Source: Helopsaltes ochotensis (lineage: Eukaryota; Chordata; Aves; Passeriformes; Locustellidae). Taken from it: a DNA stretch of 64,000 nucleotides. Made by a program: the position numbers and the translations under genes. How positions within the stretch are numbered: position 1 is the first letter of the stretch; every line of letters begins with the position of its first letter. The notes beneath the pieces were generated by a model. That model did no database searches. It was not told where the DNA came from and was given only the letters and a program-made list of their open reading frames with translations. The stretch is taken from the NCBI GenBank assembly GCA_013400155.1, contig VXBM01001014.1:89865-153864 (forward strand), read 5' to 3'. Below are positions 13,939 to 25,400 of the stretch, one piece after another.

Positions 13939-16900
13939 AAGCAGCCCTACAGTTGTGTACTTAAGCCAATTAGACTGTAGACAAAGGCATTCCTTTCTTC
14001 TGTTATGTTTTCTTAAATCTTTTCCAACAGAGATGTTTCTGTGAAGAGCCACTTCTCCCTCCACTCCTGAATACAGCTGACATTTTAAGTTTCTGCTTGG
14101 GTGCCATGCTAACAGGCTGCCAGGTCCAGTTCTACTTTGTGTTACTGGTTCGTTTGGAATGGGGAAAATTGGGAGGCAAGCTGTCAAAACATGCCATGAA
14201 GAGAAGGGCTTTGCCATAGCAATGCAACAGAATGAGAAAAAAAAACCCACCTTTGTCTACATATATTATAAATTCTTATAAAGCCCTTTCTTTTATCTGG
14301 GCCTTCTCCAATTTTTTTTTTGTTTTGTTTTGTTTTGGTTTTGGTTTTGGTTTTGTTTTTTGGTTTTTTTACCTGTTTCAGTTTTGACATTATTGATACC
14401 CCATTTCTCTGGGAAAGTGAATTCCCACAAGGTTCTTCTAGATTGTCACATAGAAAAGACATGTGACAAATCCTGTAATGTCAGTCTGAGCCCTTTGTGC
14501 AGCCAAGGCAGGCAGAATTCATCCATGTCCACATGATGCTCTCTGACTGATGATTATGCAACATTATGATGACAGGGCATAAAAATGTTCCTTCAGAGAG
14601 AAGAGAGGTTCACAAAAAAATTCATCAGTTAAGATTATTTTCTAAAGCATCCCTATAACAGAGTTAGGACATTGTAAAACTAAAGTACTTGCAAACTTTT
14701 TTTGGCAGTCTACTGAGAAAGGAAAATGGAAAGAAAAATAATGCAATAAAATAAATGAGATGTAAGAATGAGAAGAACAAAGACAAAAGTTATGAAGAAA
14801 TAAGACATAGGATATGTAGAAGAAATAAAATAGAGACAAAGGAAAGTGATAATGTACGGGTGTCAAAATGTATTGTTCTGCTGAGGACCATTACAATTTT
14901 TGTGATCACTTAAAACTTACGCAAAATATCAAGAGCAACTTCAAAGTGAAGAAGCATTGAAAAAAAAATAGTGGAATAGCCAATTAAAAATATAAGATAG
15001 AAAGGATTAATTTCTTGTAACCTTATATGCCATGTAGCTTCTGCTTGTGCTTGCAATGGAGTATGGAAATCTGATGTTCCCTCAGAGTAAAGTGTTAACT
15101 GTTCTGAGAATTCACAGTACCAGTCAGATAATCAACTTCCTGGCCTGTGGAGTGCAAGGGAGGGCAGAGTGGACCAGTCAGCCTAAAGGAAAACCAAAGT
15201 TTGCCCAGTGAAGAAATATGTGTCCTTACTAGGCAAATATTAGATTTAAACGTAGATTTAGAGTTCTTCCAAATATTTAGGGATGCAATATTCATGGTGT
15301 TGCCATAGAATGGTTGTATGACCCTCCACAAAAGACAAGGTGGTGAATAAATTTAAAAAAACCCCAGTTATTCAGATTTTTACCTGGCTATTTGATTTTA
15401 TCCCTCAGTTTGCAAAGGCATATATTTTATTACTTGTCTTTGTTTGTTTCTCTGCTATGGAAGATTTATGACCAGCCTATATTTGGAGTTATAGACAGTT
15501 CTTTTAGCAAGATTCAATGACAGAGACAAAAACTTTTATTTTAATTTTTCATTTCTACCTATGGCCAAGCTTTATTTCTTGGTATAGCTCTACCAGGTAC
15601 CAGAAATGAGCCTGATTCTCATTCTCCTCTCCAAGCAATATGGTGAATAAATAAAAGGATGTTAACCAGGGCTTAGATAGGGCTTAAAATCTTGAAGTCC
15701 ATGAATTTGCCTGCAGTTATGTATCAGTCTCATATTTCTGGCAGAATGGACTAGTGAGGTTGCAATGAAGATTTCTGTCTGGCTGCAGAGTCCAGCCTTA
15801 GGTCATGGCAGCAGGGGAAATGTGCCACAATCTCTACTGTCACCTGCTGCTTTTTTGTGTGTCTACAGAGATGCAAGCCTCAGTTCCAGCCTCATGAGTG
15901 CAGTGCTGCATCAGGAAAATGGTTCTGCTTCTTTTCACACTGGTACGAGAATTTGGCCCTAATGAAAGTTGTGTCAAAATTGTAGATTGTGTCCTCAACT
16001 CAGTGACACTGGTCTTCACATCTTCACCCTTCACTTGCACCAAAGGAGCCCCTAGTGAGCTCACAAGCACACTTCCGGATTGTTTTTCTTTTTTCTACAT
16101 CAAGATGTTAGTTTCTGGATTTTCCTAGCTCCTTTCTTTGTTGCTGCAAGTCAGGGTTTCTTAAAGAGCTTATTTAAGATGGAAGATGGCTACTGTAGCT
16201 TAGGACTAATTATTTTACCATCACCTTTAGAAAAAAAGAAATAAAATGTTGATATTAAAAATAGCGATGCTTTGTTTTCATTCTCGCGTTTTTCCTTTGC
16301 TCTAAGGGTTTGGAAAATATATCAATAGAGGTACATCACAGTGTATATTTGGGCCTTACCCATTGCCAGTCAGGCTTTGCTAGGATACCTGTCCTGAAAG
16401 AGGATGCACGTGTACTGAACATGCAAAGAGAAAAACTATTTATAAATAACGGATGTATGTCCACCATCATAGGTAGAAGAAATACTTTAGTGGTATCCCT
16501 GTCTATTCAACGGGGTGAAAGGCCAGAGGAGCTGCATGGTATTTAGTCTCTTCCCAGAGGCTTTTGAGGATGCGGTGTTAGCAGGGTATCACTCCTGCCT
16601 TTCCTAGGAGCAGTGGTGGAAACTCCAGAGATTTCATAGTACCTGAATTCTCCTTCATATTTTCATGCATGTTCCCCCTTTGGCTGATTCCTGACTCCTT
16701 GCTCTTTCTGAGAAGGGTGTCCTGCAGAGCTGGAGGTACAGATAACAGTTCCTCTGGTGTACACAGATACCACTTCCAATTGACAAAGTGGGGAGTTGAG
16801 GGGAAGCAATGAGCACAGGGAATGAAATACATCTCTGATGGAGGGATCAGCTTGGATTACACTGTAGGTTCTTCCTCTCTGTGTCCATGGAGGGGACAGG

Positions 16901-19900
16901 CTCAAGGCTTGGGTATGCCATGGTATCATTCAGCTGTGGATGGTTTCCATGATGTGAAGCTTTAGAGGACACTCTAAGGAGCTGGTGGTATTTTGGGAAG
17001 CTGTGGGTCAAATATGAAGCTATGAACATGAGAAGAGAGAAGATTAAAGAACAGTGACAGGAAATACAAGCATTGTGAAAATGGATGTGCAGAGATAGTG
17101 GGAGCTTCTCATTATCGGTGATTTACTGTTAAATAGACCTATCACAACCTAGCTTTGTTTCAAATATGGCTTGTTGGGGAGCAAGGAAGGGATATGGTGT
17201 TCCAAGGAAACCTCAGGACCTGTGTGTCCATGTTCCATGTTGTCAGCCTCTATCTCTGCATCCTGGACTCACAGTTCAATTTGTCTTAATTAGGCAGACC
17301 ACACATTCCATGCCAATGGATCCTTATTTAATGTCATAGATTTATGGCAGAACCCCAAATTGGTCATATCAGCCAATAGGCTTCAGTCAGAGTAAAGACT
17401 GTGGGTTTTGTAGTTGTGGGTGTCACTTTCCAGAACTGCTCTGTGTCCCAGTTAGCTGCCCACACCTTGCGTGGCTGGTGGCTTCTGTTTTGTCTTTAGT
17501 TTTTCGTGCTTGTACTTGATGGTGAGTATGACCAGAGAAGATGAACAGCAGTGGAAAGTGTTACAGATGTGCAGAACAGAAAGGTTTGGCACAGTAGCCG
17601 TCCTGTGTTCTGACTGGCTTGTTAGTGTTTTTCAGTTGTTATTGGTTTTCCACTCACAGGTGGAGGTGTTAGCAACTGTCTAGTAAAGATGGAGGCAAAG
17701 GCATTTACTCCGTGAACAAAATCAAACTCAATTCCATGAGTTTGGAGGTTAATACTGAATTAACAGTTTGGATGCTGAAATTAAGCTCTTCATTCAATGA
17801 AAAAAAAAAAAGTATTACTTAGCTTTGGTTCTGAGCACTAACTAGCATTGATTTCAATAGGTGTTTCTGGCTGTTCAGTGCTTTTGAACACAGGATGTTC
17901 CTCTAAATAGGAATAGTGCAATTCATGGCCTGAAATAGTAATTCCATTTTACCACTCAGAATCTGATTGCATTGCCTTTCAAAGCAGAGAAAACTGCTGA
18001 AAAGAAAGATTTGTGCTGCAGAGAACAGAACAGGGAGACAACTTGTACTTTTTCAGTGGTCTGAATATAAATGTTCCTCCTGAATACACAGGAAACATGT
18101 CAATGTAAATAATGAGAAAGAAATACGGTTCTTCACTTTTTATCTACTGAATTTGGAAAATACCAACTGAGCTGATATTGCCTTCCAAAGCAGTGTAGGT
18201 ACTCATTTTCCTGAAAGGTTGATGCTAAAACTGTTGCTAAGACAAAATTAGCTGTAGTGTCCATGCCATGAATACCACGGTACATAGTTTTTCTCTTATT
18301 TGCTTATTTGTGCCTCTTAGCCTTTAAAATGCTATCTAGTTTCCTTGCACACAAGGTCTTGAAGCTGGAAGATCTGGAGCTGAACGCGGTGGATTCTCTG
18401 CATGTTTCAAATAAATATGTTCCACCCACTTGATGGAGGATTAGGGGCAAGCATAGAGAAGTAAACCTGTATCTTTTCAGCTGGGAGGATTGTGACCAGT
18501 GATTCAGGAAATTCCCAAGCGGAAAGCTGAGTTTAGGCACTGCCTAAATTACTGGAGAGGTGTCATTGCAATATCAGCTTTCTGGTGTATCTGCATTCAT
18601 CAGTAGATCTTACAGAAAATGGACATTCTTCTGCTGCACATTTCTAGATGTTAATTTCTGCCTAATTGTATTCTCTCATTTATGGGCATGTGCCTTAGTG
18701 CTCATAATCTCTGTACCTTTTACATTATGAAGGAACAAGAGAAATTGCAGTGGAACCTTTCTGCTGGAGAGGATACCATGCAATTTAGGATTGGGTGTGC
18801 AAGCAGTACTGTACATAGAGCTTCTTAGAAAATACCAAACGGAAAATGTTGCAGCATGAGTGGTCTAATCTTTTCTTCTTTATTATTATTTTTTTTAATA
18901 GCTAGTTCTTATTTGGGTACCTTTTCTTTTTAAGTCCTTTATGTAATACAGAGAAGGATGTTAGCTAACCATTTAATTTAGGAAATGAGCCTTTCTAATG
19001 ATATGCTTCTGTTTCATAAATTTCAAGATGAAGAAATTTGATTTGACAGTTTACAAGGTGGAAGTGAGGAAGAACAATGGGCAGGGCCTATGTCAGTTGT
19101 AACGCTGTCCATGTATTCTCCTTGAAAGAACAGGAAGAAAGGCACCACTGCAGAAAAACAAAACTGCATTAATGATGTTTTATAATAGCGTGGATGTTAA
19201 CACCATGGGCTACATGATGTGATTTGGTTTGTTTTGAAGGTGATCTTAATGATCAGTGCTGTTTTGGTAAAGGCAAATGGTGAAACCTAAGGTCATTGTT
19301 AATATCAGTTCCTAAATTTGCATTCAACCTTTTAAAAGTGTTGAAATACAATATATGTCCCTTAGATGTCACTTCTAGAACAAAAATTTAAACTAGGAGT
19401 CAGCATGTTTGCAACTGAAACCTTTTATTCAAGATGCAACTAAGAGGCCAAAACGATTAAAATAATCATTGCTTTGATTTTACTGTATATTTTACTGCTA
19501 TGGGCTTTGGAACATTAAATTTATTACACAAGCCAGGACTCAGATAGAAACCTAAATGCCTTTTTTATTTTTTTATGAAGCTTTGTTTTAAAAGAAACTT
19601 GTCACAAGGATGGCTCACTGTTACCTGATGTTAAATGTAACAGGTTTAGGTGTTGTCAATGATACATCATCTTATGGCGAAAATAACTAAGTTCTTTTAT
19701 ATTCACTCTTCCTGTAAATGACAACTAAATGGGAATAAATTACCTATCTGTTTCCAGTTGTTTCTTTTAGCCACCTGCTTTCTGAACTTCAGAGATGCTT
19801 GCTAACAGCCCTGGTGTTGCTCTGCTTCCCTGCCATATTTGTAGTTAATGTCACTGCAAGAAGTTTTTTATTTCTCAAAATGGTTTTCTTCTGGGAAATT

Positions 19901-21074
19901 AGGGATGTACTCCTCCTTTCAGAGATGACCTTCAGTGTTTCTATCCTTCCTATAATCAGAAAAAAGAGACATATTGCAGTTCTCCAATTTCCAATCCCCA
20001 ATTTCCAAGGATTAAAACCCATTTCTTCTCTAGAAATGCACCGTGTGATTCGTGGGGTTTATTAAGCAAAAACCTTTTGCAAAGTTTCTTTAAAACTGCA
20101 GTTTCACAACCCTGTTATCCCTGATAAAATTTTGTGGTTTGCTATATTCTCACATCTCATGTGTCAGGATGGCTGGAAGAACTAGCTAGTACACTCAACA
20201 ACTGCTGGTGAAAATGAAGAGCATGAAAAATAAAATGTGACTTGCAAAAAACCTGGAGAATTCCTATTTATGTGATTGCCCTGGATGAGTCACTGAAGTA
20301 GAAGTGAGATGGCTTGTGATGAGGGAAGTTAACTGCCTCCAAGGGTTTTCATTTCAGTCTATCCCTGGTATCTCTGGTAGGAGGGACAGGAGATGGGATG
20401 AGAGGTAGGGAAAAGCAGAAGCTTTCCTTCTCCACGGAGTATCTAGGGGTAAAAAAAATCAAATACTTGATGAGGTTCCTTGCTGAGCCTAACAGTTTTG
20501 ATGAAGGGAGTTGGCTTCATCAGTGATAATGTGGCCTCTTGGCAGTCTCAAGCCGTAGGATAAAGGGAATAGAGACTTGCACCTGAAGAAGGAAATGTTC
20601 AACCTTCTCTTTTATTAATTTCAGAGCTGAATTGCATTTTAAATAATGGCACTGATTACGCAGTCTCCTGAGTGAAGCAGTTGTGAAGGCACCGACAACT
20701 CTGGATGACAAGAGAGAAACTTTCACTGTGACAGACAGGCCCTGACCTGACAAAGGCTGGCAAGTGGTTTCTGAGAAAGCCACTTAGAAAATTAATTGCT
20801 TTAGCCAAGAATTCCTGGTATTAGAGGAACACCATGGAGAAATGATTTTTGAATGCTGCTGTCATTTATTAATGCAGGTCTTGTTTTGCTGAGATTAGGA
20901 ATATTTAAAAACAGCTTTTCTTTTTGGTATATAATATGTGAAATTGCCCACAGTTTCTGAAGCAGGCTTTTTGCTTTAAGATTGCTGGCAACATCCTGAC
21001 AAAGGTACTTCCAACTTCATGCTTTGGTACTGAATTATTAAAATAAAAATATCGATCTAATATTGATATCCAAC
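13939..21074 (+). other. Intronic sequence, no gene seen
   Basis: Ordinary AT-rich intron with a T/G-rich tract at 14312-14370. Frames of 60-90 codons occur in all phases, without domain signatures or matched splice sites. No further repeat family could be named by eye. Confidence 0.6.
14312..14370 (+). repeat. T/G-rich tract (TTTTG/TTTTGG)n
   Basis: Nine Ts are followed by repeated TTTTG and then TTTTGG units. It is one of several T/G tracts on the + strand in this window. It is simple-sequence DNA with no coding content. Confidence 0.9.
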
Positions 21075-21336
21075 TGTGATGGACAAAGACTCTCTAACAG
21101 TTTAAAGTTAGAAATTGTATGTTTATTATGACGTTGGGCAGTGCGTGGGATTGTTCCCAATATGCACCACAAATTTTACCGATCATTACAAAGCTTTTTA
21201 TTTACAAAAGTGTTGAATATACAAAATACAAATGCATATTCATACCCCTGTCACTTCCTCTTCTCCGCTTCATATGCTAATTGGCAAAAAGGCTATTAAG
21301 CATGTGTAGTTTGTTCCCTGAAATGAGTCAGGGGTC
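21075..21336 (-). mobile_element. LTR fragment of an endogenous retrovirus (ERVL-like), minus orientation
   Basis: Read on the minus strand, this stretch has the order expected of an LTR 3' half. There is a TTTGTAAATAAAAAG block, an R/U5-like region with CACGCACTGCCCAACG and AATAAACATAC, and an end at ...TCCATCACA, giving the standard terminal CA. On the + strand this terminus is the TGTGATGG at 21075. The sequence resembles LTRs I associate with songbird ERVL elements, but I cannot confirm the family. The 5' part seems to be cut at 21336, where a second LTR-like unit begins. No viral coding sequence is visible. Confidence 0.5.
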
Positions 21337-21564
21337 TGTTACCACTGAGCACAGCCAAAGGAGGAGACACAGACACTTAGAAGGTGGAAGAGCAAAAAGA
21401 GGTTGACCTTTATTTTGACTTTATTATATATATCTTTCATTCTAACTATGGATTGGCTAAGTGTTGCCACCTCTCCCATTCCATTGGGGAAACCAACAAT
21501 CTATCAACTCTCTCCTCCTCCATGAAAATATGTAAACAATAGTTATTTATAGCTAGAAAGTATG
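21337..21564 (-). mobile_element. Second LTR fragment, minus orientation, running into the assembly gap
   Basis: On the minus strand there is a possible TATA element (CTATAAATAAC), then AATAAAGTCAAAATAAAGG as polyadenylation-type signals, then a U5-like tail ending ...CTCAGTGGTAACA. That is a retroviral-type terminal CA, seen on the + strand as TGTTACCACTG at 21337. Its other end is not visible because the sequence enters the N run at 21565. The missing part could be only the rest of a solo LTR, or a provirus. No gag, pol or env coding sequence is visible. Confidence 0.45.
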
Positions 21565-22414
21565 NNNNNNNNNNNNNNNNNNNNNNNNNNNNNNNNNNNN
21601 NNNNNNNNNNNNNNNNNNNNNNNNNNNNNNNNNNNNNNNNNNNNNNNNNNNNNNNNNNNNNNNNNNNNNNNNNNNNNNNNNNNNNNNNNNNNNNNNNNNN
21701 NNNNNNNNNNNNNNNNNNNNNNNNNNNNNNNNNNNNNNNNNNNNNNNNNNNNNNNNNNNNNNNNNNNNNNNNNNNNNNNNNNNNNNNNNNNNNNNNNNNN
21801 NNNNNNNNNNNNNNNNNNNNNNNNNNNNNNNNNNNNNNNNNNNNNNNNNNNNNNNNNNNNNNNNNNNNNNNNNNNNNNNNNNNNNNNNNNNNNNNNNNNN
21901 NNNNNNNNNNNNNNNNNNNNNNNNNNNNNNNNNNNNNNNNNNNNNNNNNNNNNNNNNNNNNNNNNNNNNNNNNNNNNNNNNNNNNNNNNNNNNNNNNNNN
22001 NNNNNNNNNNNNNNNNNNNNNNNNNNNNNNNNNNNNNNNNNNNNNNNNNNNNNNNNNNNNNNNNNNNNNNNNNNNNNNNNNNNNNNNNNNNNNNNNNNNN
22101 NNNNNNNNNNNNNNNNNNNNNNNNNNNNNNNNNNNNNNNNNNNNNNNNNNNNNNNNNNNNNNNNNNNNNNNNNNNNNNNNNNNNNNNNNNNNNNNNNNNN
22201 NNNNNNNNNNNNNNNNNNNNNNNNNNNNNNNNNNNNNNNNNNNNNNNNNNNNNNNNNNNNNNNNNNNNNNNNNNNNNNNNNNNNNNNNNNNNNNNNNNNN
22301 NNNNNNNNNNNNNNNNNNNNNNNNNNNNNNNNNNNNNNNNNNNNNNNNNNNNNNNNNNNNNNNNNNNNNNNNNNNNNNNNNNNNNNNNNNNNNNNNNNNN
22401 NNNNNNNNNNNNNN
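21565..22414. other. Assembly gap, 850 N
   Basis: Unknown bases. Open frames that cross it are artefacts. The left edge is LTR-like sequence and the right edge is a hexamer repeat. The true length may differ from 850. Confidence 0.99.
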
Positions 22415-22454
22415 GAGGGAGAGGGAGAGGGAGAGGGAGAGGGAGAGGGAGAGG
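22415..22454 (+). repeat. (GGGAGA)n purine microsatellite, G-quadruplex type
   Basis: At least six GGGAGA units emerge directly from the gap, so the full array is probably longer. Runs of three G separated by three bases meet the classic G-quadruplex pattern. The all-purine strand could also form triplex DNA. Either property can cause sequencing dropout. Confidence 0.95.
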
Positions 22455-25400
22455 AGGCTGCAGAAGGCATGGAACACTCAGAATGGACCTTTGGGGTGGG
22501 AAATCAGTTTGCTAGAGCAAGAGGGAGAGAACTTGAAATGACAAGGCAAGGATGACCCGTGTCTTTTGGCCACACCTTTTGTTATAGAGCCCTGCCTTCT
22601 TTAGTGAAGGCCTCTCTCAGGGGGTAATCATTTCAAACAGCTGCTCAAATAAAGGCCTAAGAAGCAAAAAGGAAACGATTTCTGATCAGTGTCGTGAACA
22701 GCTAGTTTAAATAGATTTTGAGCTATTATTTGTATTCTTGATTGAAATGCATAGGTTACTGCATCTGCAGTGGTTTCCTGACATTTTTGCTCTTGGAAGC
22801 TTTCCAAAATCTGATTGCTTACATTATTCCTCCACCCATTTTTTCTTCTTAAAAAAAATAAAAAATGAAAAAGCCTCCTGCAGAGAGGAGTCCATGTGAA
22901 AAGAGTTATCGAAGTAGCTTAGCTCAGTTCTATGAGTTTTCTTATCTGCATTTTTCTTATGTGTGTTCCTTTAGTCCTGAAATTGTGGAGGTAGTGGAGC
23001 CATATGAATGGGGATGTATTAGAGAAAAACAAGGAGGCTAAAATGGGAGGGATCTTCAGAGTAGTGCTGTTTTCTTGATGGAAGCATGAGGAGGAATCAG
23101 GAGAGAGCTCAGCATGGGAAGCAGGAGACTTGCTGTGGTTTTACTGGGTCACCCAGATGAAAGACAGTGCTTAATGTCTCTTGAGCCTACACATCCTGAA
23201 TAATGTCCCATTTGTATGGATGTGAAGATATGGTGATGTAAAAATCTGTAGTGAGTTAATATTGTCTTTGTGTGGAAACTTTTTAGACATTTAGTGTCAG
23301 GATGAAGTGGGAAAGGCAGTAAAAGGCAGGAATAATTTTTTTCTTTTTTCAATTTTGGAGTTTCTGACAAAACTTGGAAGCAGCAACTTGAATATTTAGC
23401 TTTGTCACTCTCAGTGAAACACAATTTTATCAATGACTCTTTCTGAGTAGTGATGAGTGACTAAATAATCTGTGTGAGTGGTGAACTGAAGCGCTGATGA
23501 ATAAACAACGTCAACTGTTAGAAGGTAGAGATAAAGTGCTTCCTGTCAGTCTCTTTTCAGAAGCCTTAAGATGCAGATGGGGTAATGAGTCTCAAAGAAC
23601 GTTCAATCTAGCTCCACTAATGACTAGTGAACAAAATAAGAGTAGAAAGGCAAATGTTCTTTGGACTAACCTGACTGTCTACAAATCTAACCTCCAGTAA
23701 AAAGTTTAAAATCTTAATATTTGACTGATGAGCTCATTCAAAGTACAGTTGAGAAGTTCATCTTAAAGCTTTGAAAATGCCTTCCCTGAAAATCTTGGAA
23801 GTGCCTTTTGTGGAAGAAGCAGCCCCTCAGACTTATGAGGGGTTGTGTGATATATATTGAATGCATGCATTCAAAAGTGTCTTGGCATAAAATTGATTTG
23901 TGTCATCTCATTCCCTACAATCATTCCAAAAGACGCTTAATTTGCTTTCTAGTGACTTGAAGATCTCAATTATACATTTAATTGCTTCATGGAAGGCAGT
24001 TTGGCAGAAAGGTGCAGTAAATGTGTGGGTACTTTAAAATGCAAAGGCATTTGGGCTAAAAAGAAGGAAGTAAAGAAAGAAATCATATCAGATGGCACAG
24101 GGAACTATTTGGGAATTCTGCCTTTGGGCTTTTGATTAGGCTTTTTCCTAGGTATTGTAGCTGTAGAACTTGATGAAAAAGTTCTCAAGCCCTTTTTTTC
24201 CCCTAATTAATCTCCTAGGAGCTGCATTTTACAAAAATACGTACTGGTGCTGTAGCAGATTTAGGAGATCAGAGTGACAGTGAAGGAAACCTACAAAAGC
24301 AGTGATTTGCTGCAGTACAATATTCTCTTGCAACCCTGCTGCATTTTTCCAGTCATTAAAATTCTGCTGCTGATGTTTGAGTGGGGGGGAATCCTGCAAT
24401 GGCTGAACAAAATGCAGTGAACATTTCATTATGTTCATGTTTCTGAAAGATACTATATATAATTCTGGGAGGAAAAAGTATTCTTGTGAAAGTTTAGCAG
24501 ATGCCAGGTTCAGCTGGCAGCTGTCCTTATCACACAAATTTTATTGGTAACATAAACTGCTCTTTTTTTCCCATGGGAAGCATTGTGCAGGTAGGGCAGG
24601 TTTGTGTTTTGCCAGCTTGCTGTGCTCAAGAGTCAGCCTTGATTTTATAACAGACCAGCTCATCAAAATGCTTGTAGTTTGCTGATGCTGAAGCAAGAGT
24701 TTTAACTGTTGGCGTTCTCCTCAGTGCAAGGTTTTCCTTTGCTGAATATGGGCAGTGGTGCCTTTTGTCTCCATGTGCGTGTGCAGCTCTCACCTTTGCT
24801 CCCAGGACTAGATCCAGATGTAGTTCTGTGCCTAAAAATGTGCAGACCTTGGTCTGATGGACACCTTCAGTAGCTGCTTTCTGGATGAGCAGGAACATGA
24901 TTCTAATTCAGCATTCATTCAGTGAATTCTCTTTTCATGTGCTTTCGGCATATTTTGAATGGGCTTCTTTTCACCCACTACTCCCCTTCTACTGAAAATG
25001 TCTCCTTTTGCTTTCCTTCTCTGAAGGTTCACTTCCCTTGTATGTGAATCAAATGAGAATTACCAGATTTTTTTTTATCCTGGTGACCCATGTTTGAGTG
25101 GATAAAAAGTGAGAGTGATCATGGTGAATATTAAAAAAACCTATTTTTGTGGATTGTAGAGATTCCTTTATGGTTCCTGAGTCAGTGTGATTGCCTCTTT
25201 TGTTTTTTCTTGCTGAGACAACTGAAAAATGAATTAGGTTTGTTGACTTTTCCTAATCTGGTTTCAATCACAGATGGCTTTAAATCCTTTTGATGGGGCC
25301 ATTTTCCCTTAGAAAAGTAAAGACTGATCCAAGTACGACTGTGCTGTGTTGCCAGGTTAAAAAACACATGCTTTTTTATGTATGTAAGGATTATTTGGCT

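Noticed and set aside
13705..14250. 181-codon frame on the minus strand
   Set aside because: It begins antisense to the CR1 copy at 13375-13938 and shows no domain. It is a shadow of the repeat and neighbouring intron.
21446..22515. Frames of 305-343 codons across the 21.5-22.5 kb region
   Set aside because: Almost all residues are unknown because the frames span the N gap. The ends are hexamer repeat (Ser-Leu, Ser-Pro or Gly-Arg) and LTR sequence.
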